Origin: Pseudomonas sp. 8Z
Lineage (GTDB): Bacteria > Pseudomonadota > Gammaproteobacteria > Pseudomonadales > Pseudomonadaceae
Direction: 5' to 3'
DNA length: 64,000 nt
Assembly: GCF_902506535.1 (NCBI RefSeq)
Contig: NZ_LR733825.1
Coordinates: 189,206 to 253,205, forward strand
Shown here: positions 18,436 through 27,227 of the stretch, one piece after another
Position numbering within the stretch: the first letter of the stretch is position 1
Layout: each line of letters begins with the position of its first letter
Translations under genes and position numbers: made by a program
Notes under the pieces: generated by a model
What the model was told of the DNA's origin: nothing
Databases searched by the model: none
Seen by the model: the letters and a program-made list of their open reading frames with translations, nothing else

Positions 18436-19419
18436 TTAAGTGAGGTTGCCCAACCATTGTGGAATACGCCGCTCTAGGTAATAGCCTGGGCGGCGCAGAC
18501 TGCCTTCGACGAAGCCGACATGGCCGCCTTGGGTGTGCAGTTCGAAGGTGGTGCCGGGTGCCAGCTCGTGCGGCTCGGGCAGGCTGTGACGGAAGATGAA
18601 CGGGTCGTCTTCGGCCTGGATGATCAGCGTAGGGGTACGGATCGCGCCCAGGTAGTAGCGGCTGGAGGCGCGCCGGTAGTAGTCATGGGCATCGGCGAAG
18701 CCGTGCAGCGGTGCGGTGATGCGTCCGTCGAAATCCCAGAACGTACGCATGCCGTCCAGCGGGCCGAGACGCTCCAGTACCGACAGACGCTCGCCCTGGC
18801 CGCTCTCGGCGAACAAGCGCTGCTTGTTGTGCACGTAGGCGACCATCTCGCGCATGAAGTGCGCCTGGTAGACCCGCGAGAAGCCCAGGCCGATGCGGTC
18901 GGCGCACTGATCCAGACGAAACGGCACCGACACCGCCACGGCGCCTTGCAGTTGGCTTTGCGCGCCGTTTTCCCCCAGGTATTTGAGCAGCACGTTGCCG
19001 CCCAGCGAATAACCCACGGCGTACAGCGGCGCCATTGGCCGTTGCGCGCGTAGATGCGCGACCGCCGATGCCAGATCCTCGCTGGCACCGGAGTGATAAC
19101 CGCGCGGCAGCAGATTGGGCTCACCGGAACAGCCCCGCCAGTTCAGCGCCACGCTGGCCCAGCCGCGTGTGGCCAGCGCTTGTTGCAGACCGAGCACGTA
19201 GAGTGAATGGGAGCTGCCGGTCAGGCCGTGCAGCACCAGCACCAGCGGCGCCTGGGCATCGTGCGGGCCGTGCCAGTCGAGATCGAGAAAGTCGCCATCA
19301 TCCAGCCACAGCCGTTCGCGCTGCCGATCGAGCGGCGGCGGTTTGCGGCATAAGGGGTTCCACAGTGTCTGCAGGTGCGGGCTGGGGAGCCACCAGGCGG
19401 GTTTGAAGGGATGCGTCAT
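18436..19419 (-). CDS. YheT-family alpha/beta hydrolase
   Basis: 327 residues. The family start FKPAWWLPSPHLQTLWNPL is clear. LHGLTGSS forms the oxyanion region, GYSLGGN carries the nucleophile serine near residue 143, AEDDPFI the acid and GGHVGFV the histidine. YheT-type hydrolases are soluble esterases of poorly known substrate. In other Pseudomonas, from memory, it also lies close to rsmD. Repeats separate it from rsmD upstream. Confidence 0.92.
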   Translation of the reverse strand: MTHPFKPAWWLPSPHLQTLWNPLCRKPPPLDRQRERLWLDDGDFLDLDWHGPHDAQAPLVLVLHGLTGSSHSLYVLGLQQALATRGWASVALNWRGCSGEPNLLPRGYHSGASEDLASAVAHLRAQRPMAPLYAVGYSLGGNVLLKYLGENGAQSQLQGAVAVSVPFRLDQCADRIGLGFSRVYQAHFMREMVAYVHNKQRLFAESGQGERLSVLERLGPLDGMRTFWDFDGRITAPLHGFADAHDYYRRASSRYYLGAIRTPTLIIQAEDDPFIFRHSLPEPHELAPGTTFELHTQGGHVGFVEGSLRRPGYYLERRIPQWLGNLT

Positions 19420-19435
19420 TGGGTCGCTCGGTCTC

Positions 19436-19562
19436 TCTGGGTGGCGGGTTGCACCCGCCCTACGGACGGTGTCGCGGCCTTGTGGGAGGCGCTTCAGCGG
19501 CGAACAGGTCGTAGCCCGGATGCAATCCGGGAATGGTGGTCCTGGATTTCATCCAGGCTACG
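19436..19562. repeat. Composite REP-like repeat block between rsmD and the hydrolase
   Basis: Three repeat types follow one another: GGCGGGTTGCACCCGCC (about 19443), the GGGAGGCGCTTCAGCGGCGA word (about 19482), and a GTAGCCCGGATGCAATCCGGG palindrome with a related CTGGATTTCATCCAGGCTACG (about 19508-19562). Each has a relative elsewhere in the window (2565, 7830, 5605). The block covers the end of rsmD. Confidence 0.65.
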
Positions 19563-20178
19563 CGGGTGGCGGGGGTACGCTTTTCTGCCACAGCGCGTAA
19601 TGCACCTGGCCGGTGTGTTTCTCGCGGTGCAGGCGCCAGTTACCGGGCAGGCCCAGGGTCGAGGGCGCTGTTTCGCTTTCGGTATAGACCCAGGCGTCGT
19701 CGGCCAGCCAGCCTTGCGCTTCGAGCAGGTTGCAGGCGCTTTGCAGCAGATCCTTATGGAACGGCGGGTCGAGCAGGACGATATCGAAGCGCCGTGGTGC
19801 CGGGCGGGTCAGCAGTTGCAGGGCATCGCCTAACTGGATCTCGCCGTTGCTGCATTGCAGCGTCGTCAGGTGCTCACGCAGGGCGTTGACCGAGGCCGGG
19901 TTGAGGTCACAGGCCAGGCCGCTGGCAGCACCACGTGACAGCGCTTCGAGCAGCAGCGCGCCGCTGCCAGCGAAGGGGTCGAGCACGTGGGCGCCTTCGA
20001 CATAGGGCGCCAGCCAGTTGAACAGCGTCTCGCGCACCCGGTCCGGGGTCGGGCGCAGGCCCGGCCCGTCGGGGAAGGCGAAGCGCCGCGAACGCCACTC
20101 GCCGCCGATGATGCGCAACTGGCCCTGGCCGCCGTGAGCCTTGCCCACGGCGGGTTTGTGCGGTGTGCGACCACGCAT
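19558..20178 (-). CDS. rsmD: 16S rRNA (guanine-966-N2)-methyltransferase
   Basis: 206 residues, typical for RsmD. Visible are the N-terminal LRIIGGEWRSRRF, the RPTPDRVRETLFNWL helix, the SAM-binding DPFAGSGALLLEALSRGA and the catalytic LLDPPF (N6/N2-methylase type IV motif). It methylates G966 of 16S rRNA. Its ATG overlaps the stop of the upstream M16 lipoprotein gene by one base (TGATG), so the genes are translationally coupled. Confidence 0.96.
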   Translation of the reverse strand: MRGRTPHKPAVGKAHGGQGQLRIIGGEWRSRRFAFPDGPGLRPTPDRVRETLFNWLAPYVEGAHVLDPFAGSGALLLEALSRGAASGLACDLNPASVNALREHLTTLQCSNGEIQLGDALQLLTRPAPRRFDIVLLDPPFHKDLLQSACNLLEAQGWLADDAWVYTESETAPSTLGLPGNWRLHREKHTGQVHYALWQKSVPPPPA

Positions 20179-21638
20179 CAGTGCGGCACCGTGCTGGGCA
20201 GTTCGGTCGGACGCTCGGTAGGCGGCGGCAACTCTTTTTGCGGCACCGTCGGGCCGGCGGTGACCACCACCAGCGCGTCGGGGTCGAGGTGCTTGGCCAT
20301 CGCCGCCTTCACTTGCTCGGTGGTCAGGTTCTGCACATCGCTCATAAAGTCATCGAGGTAGCTCAGCGGCAGGTCATAGAACCCCATCGACGCCAGTTGT
20401 CCGACGATATCGGCGTTGCTCGCGGTGGACAGCGGGAAGCTGCCGGCCAGTTCGCGCTTGGCGTTTTCCAGCTCCTGCTGGGTGGGGCCGTCACGCAGGT
20501 AGTCGGCGAGCAGCTTTTTGACCAGCACCAGGGTGCCTTCGCTGAGCTCGGCGCGGGTCTGCAGGTTGATCATGAAGGGGCCGCGCGCCTGCATGGTGCT
20601 GAAACCGGAATAGACGCCGTAGGTCAGGCCGCGCTTCTCGCGCACCTCGCTCATCAGGCGTGTGCCGAAACCACCGCCACCGAAAATCTGGTTGCCCAGG
20701 TACAGCGCGGCGTAGTCCGGGTCGCGGCGGTCGATGCCGAGCTGGGCGAGCAGCAGGTGGGTCTGGTTGGATGGGTACTCGATATGGCTGGTGCCGGGCT
20801 TGGGCGTTTGCGGCTGGGCGATCTTGGCCAGCGCCGGGCCTTGCGGCAGGGCGGCTGATACCTGGCTGGCGATGGCCTCGGCTTCGGCGCGCGTCAGATC
20901 ACCGACCAGCGCGATCACCGTGTTGCCAGCGGCATAGGCACGGGCGTGGAAGGCCTGCAGTTGTTGGCGGGTGATGGCTGGGATCGACTTCGCTGTACCG
21001 TCGCTGGAGTGAGCGTACGGGTGCTGGCCGTAGAGTCGTTCGAACAACTCCAGGCTGGCCAGCTTGCCGGGGTTCTGCTTCTGGTATTCGAAACCGGCAA
21101 GCAGTTGGTTCTTGATCCGCGCCAGCGAGTCGGCCGGGAAGGTGGGCTTGCCCAGTACGTCGGCGAACAGATTCAGCGCGGGTTCGCGCTGCTCAGTCGC
21201 ACTGAGGCTACGCAGGCTGGCCACGGCCATGTCGCGGTAGGCACCGTTGCCAAATTCGGCGCCGAGGCCTTCGAAACCCGCGGCGATGGCACCGACGTCC
21301 TTGCCCGGTACGCCTTCGTTGAGCATGGCGTTGGTCAGCGCTGCCAGGCCCGGTACGCCGCCATCCTGGCTGCTGCCGGCGGCGAAGGTCAGGCGCAGGT
21401 CGAACATCGGCAGTTCATGGGCCTCGACGAACAGCACCTTGGCGCCTTGCTCGGTATGCCAGGTCTGAATGTCCAGAGTGCGGCGGCTGGGCGCCTGATC
21501 ATCGAGTTCGGCCAGCGATTGCAATTTGGCGCCTTCACCGGTTGCCGCTTGGTTGGCAACGTGGCTGCAGGCACTGAGCGTCAGGGCGGTGGACAGGGCC
21601 AGGCCGAGCAGGCCCAGGCGGCGGTGCTCAGTCTTCAT
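20178..21638 (-). CDS. M16 peptidase-like lipoprotein lacking the zinc motif
   Basis: 486 residues. A lipoprotein signal ends in the lipobox LSAC near residue 21, so it should be membrane anchored. The body is two M16 (insulinase-type) halves, but the HxxEH zinc motif is absent; the C-terminal half has the usual GGGGFGTRLMSEVREKRGLTYGVYS. It is therefore probably the non-catalytic partner of the upstream M16 protease, like the alpha/beta pairs of bacterial M16 enzymes. The ATG at 21638 overlaps the upstream gene by 11 bases. rsmD follows with a one-base overlap. Confidence 0.9.
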   Translation of the reverse strand: MKTEHRRLGLLGLALSTALTLSACSHVANQAATGEGAKLQSLAELDDQAPSRRTLDIQTWHTEQGAKVLFVEAHELPMFDLRLTFAAGSSQDGGVPGLAALTNAMLNEGVPGKDVGAIAAGFEGLGAEFGNGAYRDMAVASLRSLSATEQREPALNLFADVLGKPTFPADSLARIKNQLLAGFEYQKQNPGKLASLELFERLYGQHPYAHSSDGTAKSIPAITRQQLQAFHARAYAAGNTVIALVGDLTRAEAEAIASQVSAALPQGPALAKIAQPQTPKPGTSHIEYPSNQTHLLLAQLGIDRRDPDYAALYLGNQIFGGGGFGTRLMSEVREKRGLTYGVYSGFSTMQARGPFMINLQTRAELSEGTLVLVKKLLADYLRDGPTQQELENAKRELAGSFPLSTASNADIVGQLASMGFYDLPLSYLDDFMSDVQNLTTEQVKAAMAKHLDPDALVVVTAGPTVPQKELPPPTERPTELPSTVPH

Positions 21639-23001
21639 GACGGGACTCCTCGTTACGGGACGCTTCAGGCAGAACATGGGCGACGCTCAAACGGTCGCGG
21701 ACGAAAAAGGTGCGGGCGGCTTGTTGGATATCGGCAGGGGTGACGGCCTGCAGTTCGCTCAGCTCCTGGTCGGACAGCTTCCACGACAGGCCGACGGTTT
21801 CCAGTTGGCCGATGCTGGTGGCCTGGCTGGTGATCGAGTCGCGCTCGAACACCAGGCCGGCGATGACCTGGGCGCGCACCCGCGCCAGTTCGGCATCCGA
21901 CGGCGGGGTTCGCTTCAGTTCTTCCAGTTCACGCCACAGGCCCGCTTCGGCTTGTGCCAGAGTTTTGCCTTTCTGCGTATTGGGCGTAGCCGAGAGGATG
22001 AACAGGCTATCGCCACGGGTGAACGCGTTGTACCAGGTGCTGGCACCGGCAACCAGCTCTTCACCGCGCTCCAGGCGGGTTGGCAGGCGCGCGCTGTAGC
22101 CGCCATCGAGCAGTGCGGCAGCCAGGCGCAATGCGTAGACCTGACGCGGTGTTTTCGCGGTGGCCAGTCCGGGCACATTGAACCCCATGACCAGGTTGGG
22201 CAGTTGGGTCTTGAGGTACAGCGTCATGCGTCGCTCGCCCGGCTCGGCCAGCTCCAGCGGCAACTTGGCTTTGGGCACCTCGCGGCGCTCGATGGCACCG
22301 AAATAGCGCTGAGCCAGGGCTTTGACCTCGTCGGCGCTGACATCGCCGACCACCACCAGCGTGGCGTTGTTGGGGGCATACCACTTCTTGTACCAGGCGC
22401 GTAGTTCGTCGATGTGCATACGCTCAAGATCAGCCATCCAGCCGATGGTGGGAATGCTGTAGCCGCTGGCCGGGTAGGCCATGGCCTTGAAGCGCTCGAA
22501 GGCCTTGGACGAGGGGCGGTCGTCGGTACGCAGGCGGCGCTCCTCCTTGATGACCTCGATTTCCTTGTCGAACTCGTTGCTCGGCAGTTGCAGGCTGGCC
22601 AGACGGTCGGCTTCCAGCTCCAGGGCAACCGGCAGGCGGTCGCTGGCCAGCACTTGGTAGTAGGCGGTGTAGTCGTCACTGGTGAAGGCGTTTTCCTCGG
22701 CGCCCAGTTCGCGCAGTACTTCTGAGGCTTCACCTGGGCCGAGCTTGGCGCTGCCTTTGAACATCATGTGTTCCAAAGCGTGGGACAGGCCGGTAGAACC
22801 CGGCGTCTCGTAGCTGGAACCGACCTTGTACCAGAGCTGGGAGACCACCACCGGGGCACGATGATCCTCGCGAACGATGACCTTCAGGCCGTTGTCTAGA
22901 GTAAATTCGTGGGTGGGTTGAGCAGTGGAGGCGAGGGCTGTCAGCGGAACGCAGAGTACGCTGAACAGCAGGCCGAGCGAACGGCGGGCAGTAGCATTCA
23001 T
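21628..23001 (-). CDS. M16 zinc protease, periplasmic
   Basis: 457 residues from the ATG at 23001, with signal peptide MNATARRSLGLLFSVLCVPL and cleavage around ALA. The inverted zinc motif HALEHMMF (HxxEH) is near residue 77, with the third ligand glutamate in LELEADRLASL. It should be an active periplasmic metallopeptidase, working with the zinc-less M16 lipoprotein encoded next. A longer frame to 23166 adds sequence before the signal peptide and is rejected. The promoter region is shared with the divergent ftsY. Confidence 0.93.
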   Translation of the reverse strand: MNATARRSLGLLFSVLCVPLTALASTAQPTHEFTLDNGLKVIVREDHRAPVVVSQLWYKVGSSYETPGSTGLSHALEHMMFKGSAKLGPGEASEVLRELGAEENAFTSDDYTAYYQVLASDRLPVALELEADRLASLQLPSNEFDKEIEVIKEERRLRTDDRPSSKAFERFKAMAYPASGYSIPTIGWMADLERMHIDELRAWYKKWYAPNNATLVVVGDVSADEVKALAQRYFGAIERREVPKAKLPLELAEPGERRMTLYLKTQLPNLVMGFNVPGLATAKTPRQVYALRLAAALLDGGYSARLPTRLERGEELVAGASTWYNAFTRGDSLFILSATPNTQKGKTLAQAEAGLWRELEELKRTPPSDAELARVRAQVIAGLVFERDSITSQATSIGQLETVGLSWKLSDQELSELQAVTPADIQQAARTFFVRDRLSVAHVLPEASRNEESRHED

Positions 23002-23143
23002 CAAGAGTCTGACCTGTCGGATAGCCTGGGCGGTCGTACCGCCGACGGGCGAAGAGGTGCTAGGATACCCCATCCTTTTCCGGGGCGGCACGGCAAGGCT
23101 TTTCAGCCGCTTGGCGTTCCGCTCCCCTGAGATGCAGCGACCC

Positions 23144-24490
23144 ATGTTTGGTTCCAAAGACGACAAGAAGTCGCCAGCCGAGGCTGGCGCGCAGAATCCG
23201 CCTGTGACCGAAGAAAAGAAATCCCTGTTTGGTTGGTGGCGTAAGAAACCCGCTGAAACCGCCGTCGAGACGGCTCAGCCCGTGCCGCCCAGCGAGCCGC
23301 CGCCAGCGGTCGAGCAAAGCTTGTCGGCCGCCGAGCCAGCCTCTGTCAGCGCGCCTGAGTCTGAGCCTGAGCCGGTTGTGGTCGAAACCGTAGCCGCCAC
23401 GTCGGCGCCGGAACTTGCACCTGCCGCGCCAGAACCCGCGCCTGTTGCCCCGGTTACCAGTGAGCCGCCAGTTACCGCCACCGCGCCTGTAGTTGTGCCG
23501 TCGGCTGTGGTCGCTGCGCCGACATCTGCCCCGGCTATTGCGTCGGCTACACAGGAAAAACCGAGCTTCTTCGCCCGCCTCAAGCAGGGTTTGTCCAAGA
23601 CCAGCGCCAGTCTTGGCGAAGGCATGGCCAGTCTGTTCCTCGGCAAGAAGGCCATCGACGACGACCTGCTCGATGATCTGGAAACCCGTCTGCTGACGGC
23701 TGATGTCGGTGTCGAGGCGACCACTGCGATCATCGGCAACCTGACCAAGCGCGTGGCGCGCAAGGAGTTGGCCGACAGCGGCGCGCTGTACAAGGCCCTG
23801 CAGGAAGAGTTGGTCACGCTGCTCAAGCCGGTCGAGCAACCGCTGGTGATCGACAGCGCCAAGCAGCCCTACGTGATCCTTGTCGTCGGTGTGAACGGTG
23901 TGGGCAAGACCACCACCATCGGCAAGCTAGCCAAGAAACTGCAACTCGATGGCAAGAAGGTCATGCTCGCCGCCGGCGATACCTTCCGCGCTGCAGCCGT
24001 GGAGCAATTACAGGTCTGGGGCGAGCGCAACAACATCGCAGTCATCGCTCAGCACACTGGCGCCGACTCGGCCTCGGTGATCTTCGATGCGGTACAGGCC
24101 GCCAAGTCGCGCGGCGTCGATGTGCTGATCGCCGATACCGCCGGGCGTTTGCACACCAAAGACAACCTGATGGAAGAGCTGAAGAAGGTGCGCCGGGTGA
24201 TCGGCAAACTCGACGAGACCGCGCCGCACGAAGTGCTGCTGGTGCTCGACGCTGGCACCGGACAGAACGCCATCAACCAGGCCAAACAGTTCAATCAGAC
24301 GGTGAACCTCACCGGCCTGGCGCTGACCAAGCTCGACGGCACGGCCAAGGGTGGCGTCATCTTCGCCCTGGCCAAACAGTTCGGCCTGCCGATTCGCTAT
24401 ATCGGCGTGGGTGAAGGTATCGACGATCTGCGCCCGTTCGAGGCGCAGGCGTTCGTCCAGGCACTCTTCGAGGAGCGTGAGCGCGGATGA
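23144..24490 (+). CDS. ftsY: Signal recognition particle receptor FtsY
   Basis: 448 residues from MFGSKDDKKS. An acidic, Pro/Ala/Val-rich N-terminal A domain (about 1-150) is followed by the NG GTPase: G1 GVNGVGKTTTIGKLAKKL near residue 249, DTFRAAAVEQL, DTAGRLHT and TKLDGTAKGG. FtsY docks ribosome-nascent chain complexes with the SRP at the inner membrane. An ATG at 23132 adds four residues and cannot be excluded. The stop overlaps the ftsE start by 4 bases, giving the conserved ftsY-ftsE-ftsX operon. Confidence 0.96.
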   Translation: MFGSKDDKKSPAEAGAQNPPVTEEKKSLFGWWRKKPAETAVETAQPVPPSEPPPAVEQSLSAAEPASVSAPESEPEPVVVETVAATSAPELAPAAPEPAPVAPVTSEPPVTATAPVVVPSAVVAAPTSAPAIASATQEKPSFFARLKQGLSKTSASLGEGMASLFLGKKAIDDDLLDDLETRLLTADVGVEATTAIIGNLTKRVARKELADSGALYKALQEELVTLLKPVEQPLVIDSAKQPYVILVVGVNGVGKTTTIGKLAKKLQLDGKKVMLAAGDTFRAAAVEQLQVWGERNNIAVIAQHTGADSASVIFDAVQAAKSRGVDVLIADTAGRLHTKDNLMEELKKVRRVIGKLDETAPHEVLLVLDAGTGQNAINQAKQFNQTVNLTGLALTKLDGTAKGGVIFALAKQFGLPIRYIGVGEGIDDLRPFEAQAFVQALFEERERG

Positions 24491-25155
24491 TCCGATTCGA
24501 GCAGGTCGCCAAGCGTTACCCCAATGGCCATGTCGGGCTGCACGAGCTGACCTTCCGCGTTCGCCCGGGCGAATTTCTCTTCGTCACCGGTCACTCCGGC
24601 GCCGGCAAGAGCACCTTGCTGCGCCTGTTGCTGGCGATGGAGCGCCCCACCAGCGGCAAGCTGTTGCTGGCCGGGCATGACTTGTCGAGCATTACCAACG
24701 CGCAGATTCCCTTCCTGCGTCGGCAGATCGGTGTGGTGTTCCAGAACCACCAGTTGCTGTTCGACCGCACGGTGTTCGATAACGTCGCTCTGCCGCTGCA
24801 GATTCTCGGCCTCTCCAAGCCGGAAATTGCCAAGCGCGTTGGCGCCGCGCTGGAGCGCGTGACCTTGTCGGACAAGGCCGCGCAGGCGCCTGGCGATCTG
24901 TCCACCGGGCAGCAGCAGCGCGTCGGCATCGCCCGCGCCATCGTCCATCGCCCAGCACTGCTGCTGGCGGATGAGCCCACCGGTAACCTCGATCCACGTC
25001 TGGCCGCTGAAATCATGGGCGTGTTCGAGGACATCAACCAATTGGGCACCACGGTGCTGATCGCCAGCCACGACCTGGCACTGATCGCACGTATGCGCCA
25101 GCGCATGCTCACCCTGCAACGTGGCCGCCTGATCGGCGATGGGGAGGCCGCCTGA
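24487..25155 (+). CDS. ftsE: Cell division ATP-binding protein FtsE
   Basis: 222 residues, an ABC ATPase with Walker A GHSGAGKST near residue 36, signature DLSTGQQQRVGIARA and Walker B LLLADEPTGNLD. FtsEX couples ATP hydrolysis to activation of cell-wall amidases at the septum through EnvC-type partners. The signature reads LSTGQ rather than LSGGQ. The gene overlaps ftsY by 4 bases and ftsX by one. Confidence 0.96.
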   Translation: MIRFEQVAKRYPNGHVGLHELTFRVRPGEFLFVTGHSGAGKSTLLRLLLAMERPTSGKLLLAGHDLSSITNAQIPFLRRQIGVVFQNHQLLFDRTVFDNVALPLQILGLSKPEIAKRVGAALERVTLSDKAAQAPGDLSTGQQQRVGIARAIVHRPALLLADEPTGNLDPRLAAEIMGVFEDINQLGTTVLIASHDLALIARMRQRMLTLQRGRLIGDGEAA

Positions 25156-26171
25156 TGAGCGCATCGAAGATGCCACCACCGCAGCCGGCCGAGCGTGTCG
25201 GCGCGGCGCCGCGCAACAAGGTCGCCGACCGCCCGGCGGACGAGCCGGACTTTCGCACGCTGTTCCACGCCTGGCTGGAAAGCCACCGCGCCAGCCTGGT
25301 CGACAGCCTGCGGCGCTTAGCGCGCCAGCCCATTGGCAGCTTCTTCACATGCTGGGTGATGGCCGTGGCCTTGAGCTTGCCGATGGGCCTGTCGCTGCTG
25401 CTCGATAACGTCGAGAAGCTTGGCGGCTCCTGGCAGCGCGCGGCGCAGATTTCCCTGTTCCTCGACATGTCCGCCGGTGATCGTGAGGGCCAGGCCCTGC
25501 GTGAGCAGATCAAGGCAATGGATGATGTCGCTGACGCCGAATGGATCAGCCGTGAGCAGGCACTGGACGAGTTTCAGCAACTTTCTGGCCTGGGGCGGGC
25601 ACTCAAGGAATTGCCGGACAACCCGCTGCCCGGCGTGGTGTTGGTGACACCCAAGGAGGTCGACAAGGCCAAGTTGGAAGCGCTGCGCCAGCGCCTAGCC
25701 GAACTGCCCAAGGTGGAGCAGGCGCAACTCGATTTGGTCTGGGTCGAGCGTCTGACCGCCATCCTCAAACTGGGTGATCGCTTCGTCTTCGGCCTCAGTG
25801 TGCTGCTGATTCTGGCGTTGCTGCTGGTGATCGGTAACACCATTCGCCTGCATATCGAGAACCGCCGCGCTGAGATCGAGGTGATCAAGCTGGTCGGTGG
25901 CACCGACGGCTACGTGCGTCGCCCTTTCCTTTATATGGGCGCGCTCTATGGTTTTGGCGCGGGCATCTTCGCCTGGCTGCTGCTGGCCTTCGGGCTGGAT
26001 TGGCTGAACGATGCTGTAGTACGTTTGGCCGGTTTGTACGGTAGCGATTTCGCTTTAAGTGGCGTACCTTCGTCCGACGGTTTTTCCTTGCTACTGGGGG
26101 CCGTGCTGCTGGGCTATATTGGCGCCTGGCTGGCGGTGGCGCGTCATCTCAACGAGTTGGCGCCGCGTTGA
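25155..26171 (+). CDS. ftsX: Cell division membrane protein FtsX
   Basis: 338 residues. A long soluble N-terminal part is followed by the first membrane helix near residue 70 (FFTCWVMAVALSLPMGLSLL), a periplasmic loop of about 100 residues, and three C-terminal helices including FVFGLSVLLILALLLVIGNT. IENRRAEIEVIKLVGGTDGYVRRPF is the FtsX/MacB coupling motif. It is the permease-like partner of FtsE. The ATG overlaps the ftsE stop. Confidence 0.96.
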   Translation: MSASKMPPPQPAERVGAAPRNKVADRPADEPDFRTLFHAWLESHRASLVDSLRRLARQPIGSFFTCWVMAVALSLPMGLSLLLDNVEKLGGSWQRAAQISLFLDMSAGDREGQALREQIKAMDDVADAEWISREQALDEFQQLSGLGRALKELPDNPLPGVVLVTPKEVDKAKLEALRQRLAELPKVEQAQLDLVWVERLTAILKLGDRFVFGLSVLLILALLLVIGNTIRLHIENRRAEIEVIKLVGGTDGYVRRPFLYMGALYGFGAGIFAWLLLAFGLDWLNDAVVRLAGLYGSDFALSGVPSSDGFSLLLGAVLLGYIGAWLAVARHLNELAPR

Positions 26172-26241
26172 GACCTTGCCAAACAAGGTTGAACGCAAGC
26201 TGACAAGTTATTGTTTTGGTTGATATTGGCTATCTGTAAAG

Positions 26242-26268
26242 GAACCTATCCCCAGGCTTTTCATCAGA
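26242..26268 (+). promoter_or_regulatory. Candidate AlgU (sigma-E type) promoter of rpoH
   Basis: GAACCT at 26242-26247 and TCAGA at 26264-26268 are separated by 16 bases. This matches the GAACTT-N16/17-TCnnA pattern of AlgU promoters. It lies about 47 bases before the rpoH start. AlgU-dependent transcription of rpoH is established in P. aeruginosa; its use here is inferred. Confidence 0.7.
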
Positions 26269-26314
26269 TAGTGCAGTGCTACACTGCATGCGTTTCGTGA
26301 TTCGGAGGATTCGA

Positions 26315-27169
26315 ATGTCCACTTCCTTGCAACCTGTTCATGCTCTGGTTCCAGGCGCCAACCTGGAAGCTTACGTGCATGCCGTTAACAGCATCCCGCT
26401 GCTGACGCCCGAGCAGGAGCGTGAACTGGCCGAAAGTCTCTACTACAAGCAGGATCTTGAGGCCGCCCGGCAAATGGTGCTGGCCCACCTGCGTTTCGTG
26501 GTGCATATCGCCCGTAGCTACTCCGGTTATGGCTTGGCTCAGGCTGACCTCATTCAGGAAGGCAACGTCGGCCTGATGAAAGCGGTCAAGCGCTTCAATC
26601 CGGAAATGGGTGTGCGTCTGGTGTCCTTCGCCGTGCACTGGATTCGCGCAGAAATCCACGAGTTCATCCTGAAGAACTGGCGCATCGTCAAGGTGGCCAC
26701 CACCAAGGCGCAACGCAAACTGTTCTTCAACCTGCGTAGCCAGAAGAAGCGTCTGGCTTGGCTGAACAACGAAGAAGTCGAGGCCGTGGCCGAAAGCCTG
26801 GGCGTCGAGCCGCACGAAGTGCGTGAGATGGAGAGCCGCCTGACCGGTCAGGATATGGCCTTCGATCCGGCTGCCGATGCCGATGACGACAGCGCCTTCC
26901 AGTCGCCCGCGCATTATCTGGAAGACCATCGTTACGATCCGGCCCGTCAGCTCGAAGATGCTGATTGGAGCGACAGCTCCAGCAGCAACCTGCACGAAGC
27001 GCTGGAAAGCCTGGACGAGCGCAGCCGCGACATCCTCTACCAGCGCTGGCTGGCCGAGGAGAAGGCGACCCTGCATGACCTGGCCGCCAAGTACAACGTC
27101 TCGGCCGAGCGCATCCGCCAGCTTGAGAAGAACGCGATGAACAAGCTCAAGGGCTCGATTGCCGCCTGA
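26315..27169 (+). CDS. rpoH: Heat-shock sigma factor RpoH (sigma-32)
   Basis: 284 residues from the ATG at 26315, with GGAGG ideally spaced ahead. Region 2 shows [37 protein letters not shown], then the RpoH box [22 protein letters not shown], and region 4 ends with [25 protein letters not shown]. It directs RNA polymerase to heat-shock promoters. A longer frame to 26276 is rejected in favour of the ribosome site. It is followed by a strong terminator, and preceded by an AlgU-type promoter. Confidence 0.98.
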   Translation: MSTSLQPVHALVPGANLEAYVHAVNSIPLLTPEQERELAESLYYKQDLEAARQMVLAHLRFVVHIARSYSGYGLAQADLIQEGNVGLMKAVKRFNPEMGVRLVSFAVHWIRAEIHEFILKNWRIVKVATTKAQRKLFFNLRSQKKRLAWLNNEEVEAVAESLGVEPHEVREMESRLTGQDMAFDPAADADDDSAFQSPAHYLEDHRYDPARQLEDADWSDSSSSNLHEALESLDERSRDILYQRWLAEEKATLHDLAAKYNVSAERIRQLEKNAMNKLKGSIAA

Positions 27170-27181
27170 GCCTCGCGAACG

Positions 27182-27210
27182 AAAAAGCCGCACCCTGGTG
27201 CGGCTTTTTT
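27182..27210. terminator. Bidirectional intrinsic terminator between rpoH and mtgA
   Basis: The stem GCCGCACC/GGTGCGGC with a 2-base loop is flanked by AAAAA on the left and TTTTTT on the right. It can terminate rpoH on the plus strand and mtgA, which ends at 27228, on the minus strand. Confidence 0.93.
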
Positions 27211-27227
27211 ATGCCTGAGTATTGCGC

